A stretch of 64,000 nucleotides of DNA, from the NCBI RefSeq assembly GCF_024199845.1, contig NZ_JANADO010000001.1:5332001-5396000 (forward strand), read 5' to 3'. Positions 54,807 to 63,704 of the stretch are shown here, piece after piece (position 1 is the stretch's first letter; every line of letters starts with the position of its first letter). A model generated the notes under the pieces. It saw nothing but the letters and a program-made list of their open reading frames with translations. It had not been told where the DNA came from and did not search any database. This DNA is from Bradyrhizobium sp. CCGB12 (GTDB taxonomy: Bacteria; Pseudomonadota; Alphaproteobacteria; Rhizobiales; Xanthobacteraceae). Position numbers and translations under genes: made by a program.

Positions 54807-55402
54807 TAATGACTAGTGCGGCTCCCGCGGCCCGCCACTAAACGCTGGAGCTAGGAATCCACCGCGCGCCTGGTAAAGAGGTCTTTGAAGATTAAGGCCG
54901 GGGCTTGGTTAGGGCTGGTAGTAAGACCAGATACGATTGGCGACGCGCAGACACAGGGCGCCACCCTCAAAAAACGAGGGCCGGGACAAGACAGTTGGCG
55001 CACCTAGAACTGGCCGGCATAAAGTTGCCCGGGAGAAAACACCGCGCCGCGGCCTTCCTTTGTTCCTTTGACAACCTAAAAGCGTTTTTTTGTTGTGCGG
55101 TTGTGTCGCGGTCAGCTAAACTTCCCTGCCCGGACAGACGTTAGGCAATCGCCAAAAATCTCTATGCGATTCAATCGCACCGAAATTGCCTAACCCGGCC
55201 CTTAAGCTCTTGAAGTAGCTTAATTCAATCAGTCCTCCCGGGATCGCCAAGCCTCAAAACGGGGCTTGAATTTGCTCACGGAAACACCCCTCAGTTACCT
55301 TCCGTTTAGAACTTCTGTTTTGGTGGGTAACAGACGGGCTTTCTTCTCTTCGCAGGGAAGGATGGCGGAGATCGTGCGTGACCTCTCGCAACGTCCGCCG
55401 CA
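54807..55402. other. Gene-poor region with a nested palindrome
   Basis: Only short overlapping ORFs are present. The stretch 55140-55194 contains a strong inverted repeat described separately. Confidence 0.4.
55140..55194. repeat. Nested inverted repeat
   Basis: The outer arms GTTAGGCAAT (55140-55149) and ATTGCCTAAC (55185-55194) are perfect complements. Within the 35-base loop GCGAT (55166-55170) and ATCGC (55174-55178) form a second small stem. It lies in a gene-poor stretch and could be a transcription signal or recombination site. Confidence 0.6.
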
Positions 55403-55732
55403 TCAGCCCAAAAACCGCCGGCTGACATTGATGATGAAGCCAACGGGCGCACCGATGATGGCGCCGAGCAAGCCGTAACCAAGGGCGCCGAACGCGCCGA
55501 TCATCACCGCGCCGTAGAAGAAGCCTATCCCGGAGCACAGGACCGTCATGCCAATCAAGGTCTGATCGTTCTTCTCTTCGATCCGGTGCAGGCGTGGCTC
55601 CTTGGATCCCTCCACATAGGGCCCGGCTGGCTCACGCGAACCGCAGTGCGGACAAGCCAAGGCCGAAAACGAGACACCTCTGCCGCAGTCGTAGCAGCAG
55701 ATCAGTTCGTGTCGTGCGCGCTGACCCGTCAT
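55403..55732 (-). CDS. Zinc-ribbon membrane protein, 109 aa
   Basis: Two Cys pairs (CCYDCG and CPHCG) form a zinc-ribbon-like N-terminus. It is followed by two membrane helices (TVLCSGIGFFYGAVMIG and LGYGLLGAIIGAPVGFII). Short zinc-ribbon membrane proteins of unknown function are common. No partner is evident. Confidence 0.6.
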   Translation of the reverse strand: MTGQRARHELICCYDCGRGVSFSALACPHCGSREPAGPYVEGSKEPRLHRIEEKNDQTLIGMTVLCSGIGFFYGAVMIGAFGALGYGLLGAIIGAPVGFIINVSRRFLG

Positions 55733-55870
55733 GAGCCCAGCCTCCTCAGTACCCGCGGCGCTATAAGGCCCACCGTTGACGCGACGGGGGTGTCGGCGAT
55801 CACTTGTTCTAATGGGTTAGGTTGGGCTGTCGACGATCAGCTTAGACGCCATTTACCCCGGCAAATATCT

Positions 55871-56318
55871 CTATCTCAACAACTCATCGATCGAAACCTC
55901 GCCAAACGGATTTGAAATCGCGCGCCTGGCGACGAAAAGACCGATCACGCGCGTCTGTGGCGCGCGCAACGCTCCGCGTCTCGACGAGTTCCCAGACGCA
56001 TTGGAAGTAAAGCATCTCCACCGGATGCCGCGCATCTCGAAGCTTCGCAGGATAGTTGCCGGTAAGATTGAGCCGGGTACCAAACCTGGAGACGCCGGCC
56101 TTCTTGAGCGCAGCCAAGACTTTTGATGCACGAGTGTCCGCCACAGCACCTGAAACGAAGTCGGAGGGCACGGCAGTCCGGTCCAACGCGAACTTCTCCG
56201 CGATTGTTTTGAAGGTAGCCCCCTTCTCGAGCCACAACGCCTCGTAAGCACCTAACTCCCGGCGCGGCGAAATTGACCGTACGGCCGGCCCGTCATTCAT
56301 TCGTGCGAGAAGGTTCAT
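55871..56318 (-). pseudogene. N-terminal fragment of a DprA-family protein
   Basis: The first 115 residues (ARMNDGPAVRSISPRRELGAYE, then YPAKLRDARHPVEMLYF and WELVETRSVA) match the start of a DprA-like family. After the conserved ETRSVA, where the Rossmann motif VVGTR should follow, the sequence ends in unrelated or shifted material (frame closing at 55884, or 55871 in another frame). The DNA-binding core is absent. Confidence 0.55.
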
Positions 56319-56478
56319 CGCCCCACCCTATCCACCGACAGCAAAATCCGAGTTGTGTAGGCGCCTCGTAGGAAATTTGACTAACCTTGCGCGCCTGAAG
56401 GCGAGCCATCGCGGTATTTGCTGCCTGAGCCCACTCGTTGGGCGTACCGCCAGGGACGCTCGTTAAATGAAACATCCC

Positions 56479-56796
56479 TCAGCCGTTTGGCTTTCGCTCA
56501 ACAAAGATCCGGCATCCCAGGTGCGCAGCGATGATCGCCGCGGCACCGACGTCCAGCCAAAGCCAATCCTGCCGTTTCAGATAAACAGGGATGAACGGAT
56601 TGAAGAGGACAGCCAGCAACGCAAAGGCGGTCGCCCAAATGTTCGATCTCTCCGCGAAGCCAAATGCAGCGACCACGGCGCAAAAGCCACAAATCACGAT
56701 CCGGAGGAGCGTGTAATAGCCGTACGGCATGTTCAGGGTCCCAGCCAGCAACAGGGCAACCGCAACCAGCCAAAGCAGCTTAGGTAACCTGTTCAC
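56479..56796 (-). CDS. Four-helix membrane protein, 105 aa (DUF6804-like)
   Basis: Four hydrophobic helices (LLWLVAVALLLAGTL, LRIVICGFCAVVAAFGF, ATAFALLAVLFNPFIPVYL, DVGAAAIIAAHLGC) with short loops fit DUF6804-type membrane proteins. The ATG overlaps the previous stop by ATGA. A paired membrane complex with the next gene is likely. The function is unknown. Confidence 0.6.
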   Translation of the reverse strand: MNRLPKLLWLVAVALLLAGTLNMPYGYYTLLRIVICGFCAVVAAFGFAERSNIWATAFALLAVLFNPFIPVYLKRQDWLWLDVGAAAIIAAHLGCRIFVERKPNG

Positions 56797-57080
56797 CTAC
56801 GCGCGTCTTCCAAATAGGGCGCCAGGCCGCCCATGGCCATGACACCGAGCCAAAGGACTATGCCTGGGACCGCGAGCGCTAAAGCTTGCCACCACTCCCA
56901 CTGCCAACCGCCGTGGGCGCCGTAATAGACAGCCGCCGCGGCTAGGAATGACCCAACAACAGGAAGCGCAGCAGCGAGAAGGAAGAGGATGAAGCTTACA
57001 AATGAACCGACGCCCAAGTAGAGTTGCATCCCTTCCATTCCCGCAGACACTTGGGCAATGAAGATGGCGACATAGGCCAA
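56793..57080 (-). CDS. Small membrane protein, 95 aa
   Basis: The protein is almost entirely hydrophobic (about three helices, such as VSFILFLLAAALPVVGSFLAA and LALAVPGIVLWLGVMAMGG). It overlaps the following gene by ATGA. No family was recognised. Confidence 0.55.
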   Translation of the reverse strand: MAYVAIFIAQVSAGMEGMQLYLGVGSFVSFILFLLAAALPVVGSFLAAAAVYYGAHGGWQWEWWQALALAVPGIVLWLGVMAMGGLAPYLEDARR

Positions 57081-57186
57081 AAAGAAAACGGCTGCATTTC
57101 AGTTCTCCCCCGTGCGCCGAATCGAGCCCGCAAAAAGTATGCCCAATGCACGCGGAAGTCGTCAAATCGCTGCAGTCGCAACCACG

Positions 57187-57320
57187 GCCCTGTCGCTAAA
57201 AGTGGGCAACACAGCTCCAGAAACCCTTGAAATCACTCAAAGGGATAATGTTGCCCACTTCCCTCCAAGCCATTGGAAATTAGAGAAAATGAGGGCCCTG
57301 CCGGGCCCACCAACATGATC
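57187..57320. repeat. Diverged direct repeat, left copy
   Basis: The segment contains AGTGGGCAACA, then ACCCTTGAAATCAC, then GTTGCCCACTT, then GGCCCTGCCGGGCCCACCAAC. The same order of blocks recurs at about 62155-62275. A perfect 12-bp inverted repeat (57200-57211 and 57249-57260) lies within it. The two copies bracket the region with the subtilase-MBL operon. Confidence 0.45.
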
Positions 57321-57432
57321 AATAGCTTACATCGGTATCGTCGCCTGGAGCGTCGCCGCCGGTTCCGGCCATTGAGCAAAAGGATTCCGCACTTCTGGCC
57401 GCCGTTGCATCTATCGGTGCCGATGGTACTCG

Positions 57433-57640
57433 CTAACAGGCGACTTCGGTGAGATCCAGCGGCCCGCTTCGTAGCAGCTCGGCAAAGCGCTCCTTGGCAA
57501 TGGTTGGCAAAGCCTGCTCGTCCGCTGACACCTTGCGTCGCAACGTTCTGACTTCTGGAGTGTCATAGCCGACCATCCGGTTGCGATCGGGCACGATGTC
57601 AATAGTATCGCCGTCAACCAGTCTGCAGGAGTTGACGTCA
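57433..57640 (-). pseudogene. Thermonuclease (SNase-like) C-terminal fragment
   Basis: The minus strand reads RLVDGDTIDIV, then RMVGYDTPEVRTLR and a C-terminus LLRSGPLDLTEVAC. These match the DGDT metal and substrate region and the GxDTPE motif of SNase-type nucleases. No start codon precedes it in frame, and the N-terminus is missing. Confidence 0.6.
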
Positions 57641-57654
57641 ATTGGGGTCGCGTG

Positions 57655-57919
57655 AGCGCTGGGCGATCGCGCTGCGCATCATGCGACGGCGACGCGATGA
57701 GACCGTCCTCCTTGTTGACGACGCGCATGACGATCTTCAGCCCATCGTCGGGCAAAGGGGGACATTGCGCTCCTCGTCAGTATTAAGGATTGCTGGCTTT
57801 GCTTTGGGGTGAATCGACTCCGCGACCGCGTTCGACGCGGTGGTCAGGAATCCGTAGACCAGATGCGGACTAGGCACCAGTTTTGACTTAGTGCTGCGGT
57901 CGCCCTGTATTCCGTCCAA
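57655..57919 (-). pseudogene. SRAP (SOS response-associated peptidase) C-terminal fragment
   Basis: YGFLTTASNAVAESIHPKAK and AILNTDEE match the conserved IHxKAMPVIL active-site region of SRAP/YedK/HMCES proteins. A shortened second block (LPDDGLKIVM) follows in a different frame. The catalytic N-terminus with Cys2 is missing. Confidence 0.65.
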
Positions 57920-58099
57920 TCCAGACCAGGCCTTCGTTTTCCGACACTATCCACGAGGCGAAATCGGGCGGAACTTGGCGGGAACATGAGGCGCCCAGCT
58001 ATCGACGCCCCCCCTCTGGCAAAGAGACGCAGCTGGTTCCAAACGGTAGAAACTGGAACAACTTCGTGTCATGGTTGCCATAAGGGGAGGCTCACAACC

Positions 58100-60112
58100 A
58101 TGACCGAAAGATATGAGTCGCTTGCGCGACGGCGCATGCATCCGAAGCTCCGGGTCTTGGCCAACAGCGACGCGCGGGTCAACGCTGCCAAAGCTGAGGT
58201 ACAGGGCTGCCTCAAAGTGACTTCCGCCCTCGCCACACAAGCCCCGCGGCTCGGCGCCGCGGTTGCTCCCGGGGAGATTTCCAAACGTAAAACCGCGGTC
58301 AAGGACCTGAATACCGCCGATCGGCGCGAAAATGTCGAAGTGAATGTTTTCGTTCAGTCGACTGAACCGGTGAGGCTCGGACCGCATGATCGCGCTCAAG
58401 GCCGCCGGCTCGCCGCAATGCGTCTCGGGCTTGAGGAGATCGAGAACCTCGCTGGCGATGCCAATATCGTCATCATCGAGCCGGCGGAGAATTTGAAGCC
58501 GCCGCGGCCGCTCAAGGGCAGCGCGACGACCAGTACCCCGACGGCTCGCGTGGTCGGCAACGAACGCAAGAAGCATGGCGACGGTGCCGGCGTCATCATC
58601 GGGGTCATTGACGTTGAGGGATTCGATTGGGCCCATCCCGATTTCCTGAACCAGGCCGGCAAATCGAGATTCGTGAGCATCTGGGATCAGGGCGCGAAAG
58701 ACGGCACACGACCGATTGGGTTCGATTACGGCCGCGTCATTACTTCTGCCGACATGGCTCAGGCGGTTGCCGAGGCCAAGCAGGTGCATGTGTCGCCACA
58801 TGATCTCGAGCCGCAATCGCAGATGGTCGTCGGCGCGCACGGGACCCATGTGGCCAGCATTGCGGCCGGCAATAGCGGCGTTTGCAGCAAGGCCGACATC
58901 GCCGCAGTCCTCATTTCGCTTCCGGACGAAGACCTCGAGCGCAGAACCTCATTCTACGATTCGACGCGGCTGCTCGATGCCGTGATCTACCTGCTTGATC
59001 TTGCCGCCGACCGACCGATCTCGATCAATATCAGCCTCGGAACTAACGGGCATGCGCATGACGGCTCAAGCGCGCTCGATCGGTGGCTCGATGTCCTGCT
59101 CGCAGAACCTGGCCGATCGATTTGCATTGCGGCCGGCAATGCGGGCCAGGAACGACCCGAAGCTCCGAACGATCTCGGATACATGCTGGGCCGCATTCAC
59201 GCGGGCTCGCGCATCGCGGCGCAGGGGCTCGATCACGACCTTGAGTGGGAAGTGATCGGAGACCGCATTAAGGACGCTTCCGAAAACGAGATGGAGCTTT
59301 GGTACGAACCGCAGGACCGCTTCGCGATCAGCATCCGTCCGCCGGATGGGCAATGGATCGGACCGATCGCGCCGGGCGAATTTCTGGAGAACTTCCAGCT
59401 CGCCGACCGCACCATGCTCAGCATCTACAACGAGCTGCATCATCCCGCGAACGGCGCCAACTACATCGCGGTCTACTTGACGCCCTTCATGGGCGACGTC
59501 GTGGTCGGCGTGAAGGCCGGAACCTGGCTCGTGAAGCTCCATGGTCTTGTCATCCGCGACGGCCGCTTCCACGCCTGGATCGAACGCGACGATCCGGTCG
59601 ATATCGGCGACGGTGCGCGATACTGGCCTTCGTTCTTCTCGGCGCGATCAAACGTCGACGCCTCCTCAGTGAGCGCGCTTGCTTGCGGCCAGCGCGTCGT
59701 CTCGGTGGCGAATCTCCACGAGGCGCGCCGCAGCGCGCATATCACATCGAGCCAGGGGCCGACACGCGACGGCCGGCCCAAGCCCGACATCTTGGCACCC
59801 GGCACAGACATCGTCGCCGCGAACGGTTTCGGCGATCCGGCCGAGCCGTGGATACCCATGACCGGCACCAGCATGGCAAGCCCGTATGTGGCGGGCGTGA
59901 TCGGATTGATGCTCGCAGTCGAGAAGACTCTCACGGCGGCGCAGATCCTCGGCATTCTGAAAGCGACCGCGCAACCGTTGCCGGGCGGCACGTTCGAATG
60001 GGTGAACGATTGCGGTTTCGGGGTGATCATGCCGGAGGCCTGCCTCGGGGAGGCGGGACACGTCACGGCCCGGCTCGACGCGAAGGATCGTTTCAAGGGG
60101 CGCGTGTCATGA
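58100..60112 (+). CDS. S8 family subtilase, 670 aa, coupled to an MBL hydrolase
   Basis: The triad residues are D171 in IDVEGFDWAHPDF, H247 in AHGTHVASIAAG and S591 in GTSMASPYVAG, with oxyanion N347 in CIAAGNAG. A long insert with beta-rich character (residues 350-520) lies between His and Ser. The ATG at 58100 follows AGGGGAGG. There is no signal peptide, so it is cytoplasmic. Its stop overlaps the MBL start by ATGA. A protease-plus-MBL pair without secretion signals fits a conflict or signalling module better than a digestive enzyme. Confidence 0.9.
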   Translation: MTERYESLARRRMHPKLRVLANSDARVNAAKAEVQGCLKVTSALATQAPRLGAAVAPGEISKRKTAVKDLNTADRRENVEVNVFVQSTEPVRLGPHDRAQGRRLAAMRLGLEEIENLAGDANIVIIEPAENLKPPRPLKGSATTSTPTARVVGNERKKHGDGAGVIIGVIDVEGFDWAHPDFLNQAGKSRFVSIWDQGAKDGTRPIGFDYGRVITSADMAQAVAEAKQVHVSPHDLEPQSQMVVGAHGTHVASIAAGNSGVCSKADIAAVLISLPDEDLERRTSFYDSTRLLDAVIYLLDLAADRPISINISLGTNGHAHDGSSALDRWLDVLLAEPGRSICIAAGNAGQERPEAPNDLGYMLGRIHAGSRIAAQGLDHDLEWEVIGDRIKDASENEMELWYEPQDRFAISIRPPDGQWIGPIAPGEFLENFQLADRTMLSIYNELHHPANGANYIAVYLTPFMGDVVVGVKAGTWLVKLHGLVIRDGRFHAWIERDDPVDIGDGARYWPSFFSARSNVDASSVSALACGQRVVSVANLHEARRSAHITSSQGPTRDGRPKPDILAPGTDIVAANGFGDPAEPWIPMTGTSMASPYVAGVIGLMLAVEKTLTAAQILGILKATAQPLPGGTFEWVNDCGFGVIMPEACLGEAGHVTARLDAKDRFKGRVS

Positions 60113-61458
60113 AGATCACGTTGCTGCCCTCGGAGAAGGGCGATTGCTTGCTGATCGAATCCGACGACGTCGCAATCCTCGCGGATGGCGGCATGCCCGG
60201 CTCATACGCGGCCGAGGTACGGCCCTTCCTCGGACGCTTCGCTGCGGCCGGTGGCGAGCTCGATCTCGTGTACGTCTCGCATGTCGACCAGGATCACATC
60301 GCCGGCGTCCTGCAGCTCCTCGAAGACAAGGTCCAGTGGCGCGTTCACAAGCACAAGGTCGCGAACAATCGGCCTTCGACCAAGCCCAAGTTTGATGAGC
60401 CGCCGGTCGTCAAACGCATCTGGCACAATTCCTTCAAGGCCCTGGTTCCGCAGAATGCAGGCGAAATCGGCACCATGCTGGCGGCGCGGGCCAACACTCT
60501 GTCGAGTTCGGGCAATCCCGCCGCGATCAAGCTCGCGGCCGCCTATAGCAACATCGCTAACTCCATTCCGGAGGCGATCAAGGTCTCGCGGCGCATTGCG
60601 GCCGATCAGCTCGACATCCCCTTAAACGGCGAGTTCAACCACCTGCTTGCCATGGTGCGCGGCAACAACGCCATTAGGCTCAAACCCGGAAGCAAGCTGT
60701 CGATCCGCGTCATCGGGCCATTCGAGAAGGATTTGGAGATACTCCGCGACTATTGGAATGCATGGCTCATGGACGTGAAGAATGCCAATGCGGTGAGAAG
60801 CCTGAAGGAGTGGCTTGAAAATAACCGCGCGGGTCTTCCCGCCGGAACCCTCGACCTGTCAATCGACGACGAGATTGGCCGGCGCGCGAAGGTCACGGAG
60901 CCGAATCTCGCCTCGCTCATGTTGCTGCTGGAGGAAACAAAGGCCGGCGGCGGCGTCACGCGCGCCATCATGACCGGCGACGGCCACCACGAGGACATCT
61001 TGGCCGGGCTGGAGCATCACGGCCTTCTCGCAGACGGCAAGGGACTTCATGTGGACCTGCTGAAGATCCAGCATCACGGCTCGGAGCACAACCTGGACCG
61101 GGATTTCGTCAAGCGTATCACCGCCGATCACTACGTTTTCTGTGCCAATGGCGAGCACGAGAATCCCGACCTGCGGATCATCGAGGTGCTGTTGAAATCC
61201 CGTCTCGGAGGGGATGGCGAGCTCTCGCCCAATCCCGAGGCCGGCCAGTCTTTTACGGTCTGGCTTAACTGCTCGAGCCAATATCTCAAGAAGCAGATCG
61301 AAGCCAAGGAGGAAGCCGGCAAGTCGACCGCGAAGCTGGAGAAATCGCTCGAGCATTTTCTGCGGGTCGAGGAGGCGCTGACAGAAGCGAAGGCCGAGAG
61401 CGGCGGCAAGCTCAAGGTGAAAGCGCTGAAAGCCAATCCTCTTGTGCTCGAGATCTGA
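60109..61458 (+). CDS. MBL-fold metallo-hydrolase, 449 aa
   Basis: The zinc-ligand motif HVDQDH (H58, D60, D62, H63) follows the family start MKITLLPSEKGDCLLIE. The later metal and active-site blocks appear as IMTGDGHHEDIL and LLKIQHHGSEHN. The C-terminus has a coiled-coil-like charged helix (KEEAGKSTAKLEKSLEHF). The start overlaps the subtilase stop. The frameshifted MBL at 994-1515 has the same beginning. It is likely a nuclease, phosphodiesterase or another hydrolase regulated or activated by the neighbouring protease. Confidence 0.88.
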   Translation: MKITLLPSEKGDCLLIESDDVAILADGGMPGSYAAEVRPFLGRFAAAGGELDLVYVSHVDQDHIAGVLQLLEDKVQWRVHKHKVANNRPSTKPKFDEPPVVKRIWHNSFKALVPQNAGEIGTMLAARANTLSSSGNPAAIKLAAAYSNIANSIPEAIKVSRRIAADQLDIPLNGEFNHLLAMVRGNNAIRLKPGSKLSIRVIGPFEKDLEILRDYWNAWLMDVKNANAVRSLKEWLENNRAGLPAGTLDLSIDDEIGRRAKVTEPNLASLMLLLEETKAGGGVTRAIMTGDGHHEDILAGLEHHGLLADGKGLHVDLLKIQHHGSEHNLDRDFVKRITADHYVFCANGEHENPDLRIIEVLLKSRLGGDGELSPNPEAGQSFTVWLNCSSQYLKKQIEAKEEAGKSTAKLEKSLEHFLRVEEALTEAKAESGGKLKVKALKANPLVLEI

Positions 61459-61579
61459 TCGCTTCGCTACCGAAACGACGGGTACGCTGGCAACGGAGAA
61501 GAGCCGATGGAGTTCAGCGCCGAGTTTCTCGCTGTCACGGCCGGTGGTGCCGCCTGCTGGGAGCGATGAAACGAGGTCA

Positions 61580-62150
61580 CTACAGCTTGTGCTGATCGCG
61601 CCACGGATAGAGCATCATGGGAGCGATGAGACCTGGCGTTTTGCCAGCTCTGCGCCGTTCCTCCTCGCGGTGGATGCCGAGCGAGAGATAGATCAGGGCC
61701 GCGCGCGCGAGCCGGTAGAGGTGGATCGTCTTGGCCTGAAGATCGTCGCGGGCGATGGAATAGGCAAGGCGTCCGCAAACATGTCCGAGATTGGGTCGCC
61801 GCCGGATCGAGGCAGCAGCATCTCGTGGACCTTGAGATAGCTGTGCTCCAGCTTGTTCAAGAGCTCTTGCGCCTCTCATAACACCCTGAAGCTCTGGATC
61901 GAACAGGTCTTTTGAAAGCCAGTAGAGCCCGCGCAAGGGCCAGTTCCTTGACGCGGATAAATCCGTGGCGGATGGCGTGGCTTCTTGTGCGGGTTCTCAA
62001 ACCAGACTGTTTTGAAGGACGAACGTCGCGCGCCTTGATGCCGAGCCCGCACAGCTATTGAGAAATAAAGCGATCTTTGTCGAATATGGAATATGCGGTG
62101 CGATACGCTGCCTTCACCTTCTCAACCGCAAGACCGTAGCTCGGAAAACC
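61580..62150 (-). pseudogene. Decayed LA2681-type HEPN protein
   Basis: Three pieces in different frames spell a C-terminal HEPN region of the LA2681 type: GLAVEKVKAAYRTAYSIFDK near 62100, RNWPLRGLYWLSKDLFDPEL near 61930, and EHSYLKVHEMLL, then ARAALIYLSLGIHREEERRR, ending PWRDQHKL near 61580. The RNxxxH ribonuclease motif is damaged by a deletion (LLNKLEH). HEPN proteins are typical toxin or defence RNases, so this is the relic of one. Confidence 0.55.
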
Positions 62151-62154
62151 GCCA

Positions 62155-62275
62155 AAAGAGTGGGTAACAGGGCCCCGAAAGTCCTTGAAAACGCCTGAAG
62201 CGAGATCGTCGCCCACCTCGGCATAACGTCTCGAAAGGCCTTGCCGAGCCCACCAACGAAATCAAGTACTTACAA
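62155..62275. repeat. Diverged direct repeat, right copy
   Basis: The order of blocks GAGTGGGTAACAGG, GTCCTTGAAAACGC, GTCGCCCACC and GGCCTTGCCGAGCCCACCAAC is the same as at 57187-57320, with many substitutions. It begins exactly where the truncated HEPN relic ends and lies beside the integrase gene. Confidence 0.45.
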
Positions 62276-63507
62276 TGAGCCGCTTCGCTTGATCGGAATC
62301 ACCGCACCAGAAACGTGCGTCCTTCGTTCGCCGGCTGTTCCGCGCTTGCCTATTTTCTCGACCGCATCGGATAAATAGTCGGGATGGTGATGGCCGTACG
62401 TGTTGAGCAGCACCTGTAGCGACATTCCGAGATAACCTGCGGCCTGCCAAGGATCCGCACCTCTCTGCATGAGCCACGTCGCTGCGGTGTGTCGCAAAGT
62501 GTGGGGGGAGATTCCCGGACCAAGTTCCGCAAGCCTAACGGCAGTCCTGAACGCCGTTTTGACCGAGCTCACAGGCTTTCCGTTGTACTCGACAAAATGC
62601 TTTGCCTCTGGATCGATCCGATGCCAGCGCCGCAGGTGAGCAAGCAAGCGCAAGGGGATCGGCACAGTCGGCTGTCGCTTGTTGGTCTTCGCCGCCCCCT
62701 GCTTCAGACGGTAGTAGCGACCTCGCTCCAGATCTACGTACGATCGACCAAGCGCTGGAATGGGAGATGCGGCTGCGATGGCCCCGGCACGGGTGCCGCT
62801 GTAAATTCCCAATAAGATGAAGCGAGCAAGATGTCGCAGTGGCCGTTTGCTCGTTGCGACCTTTATCTCATCCGACCGCCGACGCGAACCCTTCTGCATT
62901 TCGCGATGACGCCAGCAGGTCCAGATCAGTTTGGCTGCATCGCTGCGCGTCAACCACTTGTCTCTCGGCTCTTCTCAGGCAGAGAGACCTTCACGATTTC
63001 CCGATGATACCCTTCGTGTGCATGGTGACCGATGGCGGCGCGGAGATCTTCAAGAGCTCGGCGTGCACCGCCCCTTTTGCAACGTTTTCTGGTGTAGGAA
63101 CGACATGCTTCACCATTGACCTCGCCGAGCATTTTTGCCCCCCACCACACATTCAATCGTTCAATTCGTTTTTTGAACTTGCGGATATTTGGGATGTTAT
63201 CTTCGTTTTCGCTATCGACACTGAAGCGACTGCGAAGCTTGTCTAGCTGGGCATCCAAATAAATCGAGAGGACATCCGCAATAGCGATATCGTCTATGTG
63301 ACGAACTCGTCGCTTCGGAATGTGCTTGGAAGTTATGTAGTCCCTTAGTCTTTCTTCCGCGAGCGCAATCTCATCTGGAGCGCAGCCTGTGCTGACATCC
63401 CGTCCGCTGTCTCTGATGATCCATGTCGCTTGGTGAGTGACCTTTCGGTTTTTATCTCGGCGGGCGGCCTTGAGCTGGAGTCTGGCGCCCTTGCTTCTTC
63501 GCGGCAT
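62270..63507 (-). pseudogene. Tyrosine integrase, frameshifted
   Basis: The N-terminal part (63507-62950) includes a SAM-like core-binding region. The catalytic part (62953-62270) has the Arg in YSGTRAGAI, HTLRHTAATWLMQRG with the HxxR pair, and the tyrosine in LLNTYGHHHPDYL. Near 62950 the frame changes between VSLPEKS and PRDKWLTRSDAAKL, so a single-base insertion splits the gene. It lies next to an excisionase-like gene at the right end of the window, which suggests the edge of an integrated island. Function would need correction or ribosomal frameshifting. Confidence 0.8.
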
Positions 63508-63704
63508 AGCTTTCGCATCCGTTCGATATGCGCCAGCGTGGTAAATTCCTTGCCGGCAATCTTTTCGATCACTAACCGGCTACGATCGCGCTCACGGCGC
63601 AGTCCCGCGACAGTCATTCCTCCTAAAGGAAATGCTATCTTCGCGGCATCGGCAAGGCGAAGAGGGGTATCAGGTGTAATTTCAGATTGCGTTCGATCAG
63701 ACAT
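63345..63704 (-). CDS. Excisionase-like small protein, 119 aa
   Basis: The protein (LRLADAAKIAFPLGGMTVAGLRRE, then TLAHIERMRKLCREEARA) has the pattern of small DNA-binding proteins that precede tyrosine integrases in rhizobial islands. It overlaps the integrase start by 163 bases, a common arrangement. It probably promotes excision or regulates integrase expression. Confidence 0.65.
   Translation of the reverse strand: MSDRTQSEITPDTPLRLADAAKIAFPLGGMTVAGLRRERDRSRLVIEKIAGKEFTTLAHIERMRKLCREEARAPDSSSRPPAEIKTERSLTKRHGSSETADGMSAQAALQMRLRSRKKD

Noticed and set aside
57947..58849. A 300-residue minus-strand ORF opposite the subtilase
   Set aside because: It is the antisense of a clearly coding gene with intact catalytic motifs.
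59299..60112. Long plus-strand frame reading through the subtilase into the MBL gene
   Set aside because: The frame before the MBL start is the wrong reading of the subtilase; the true MBL start is the ATG at 60109.
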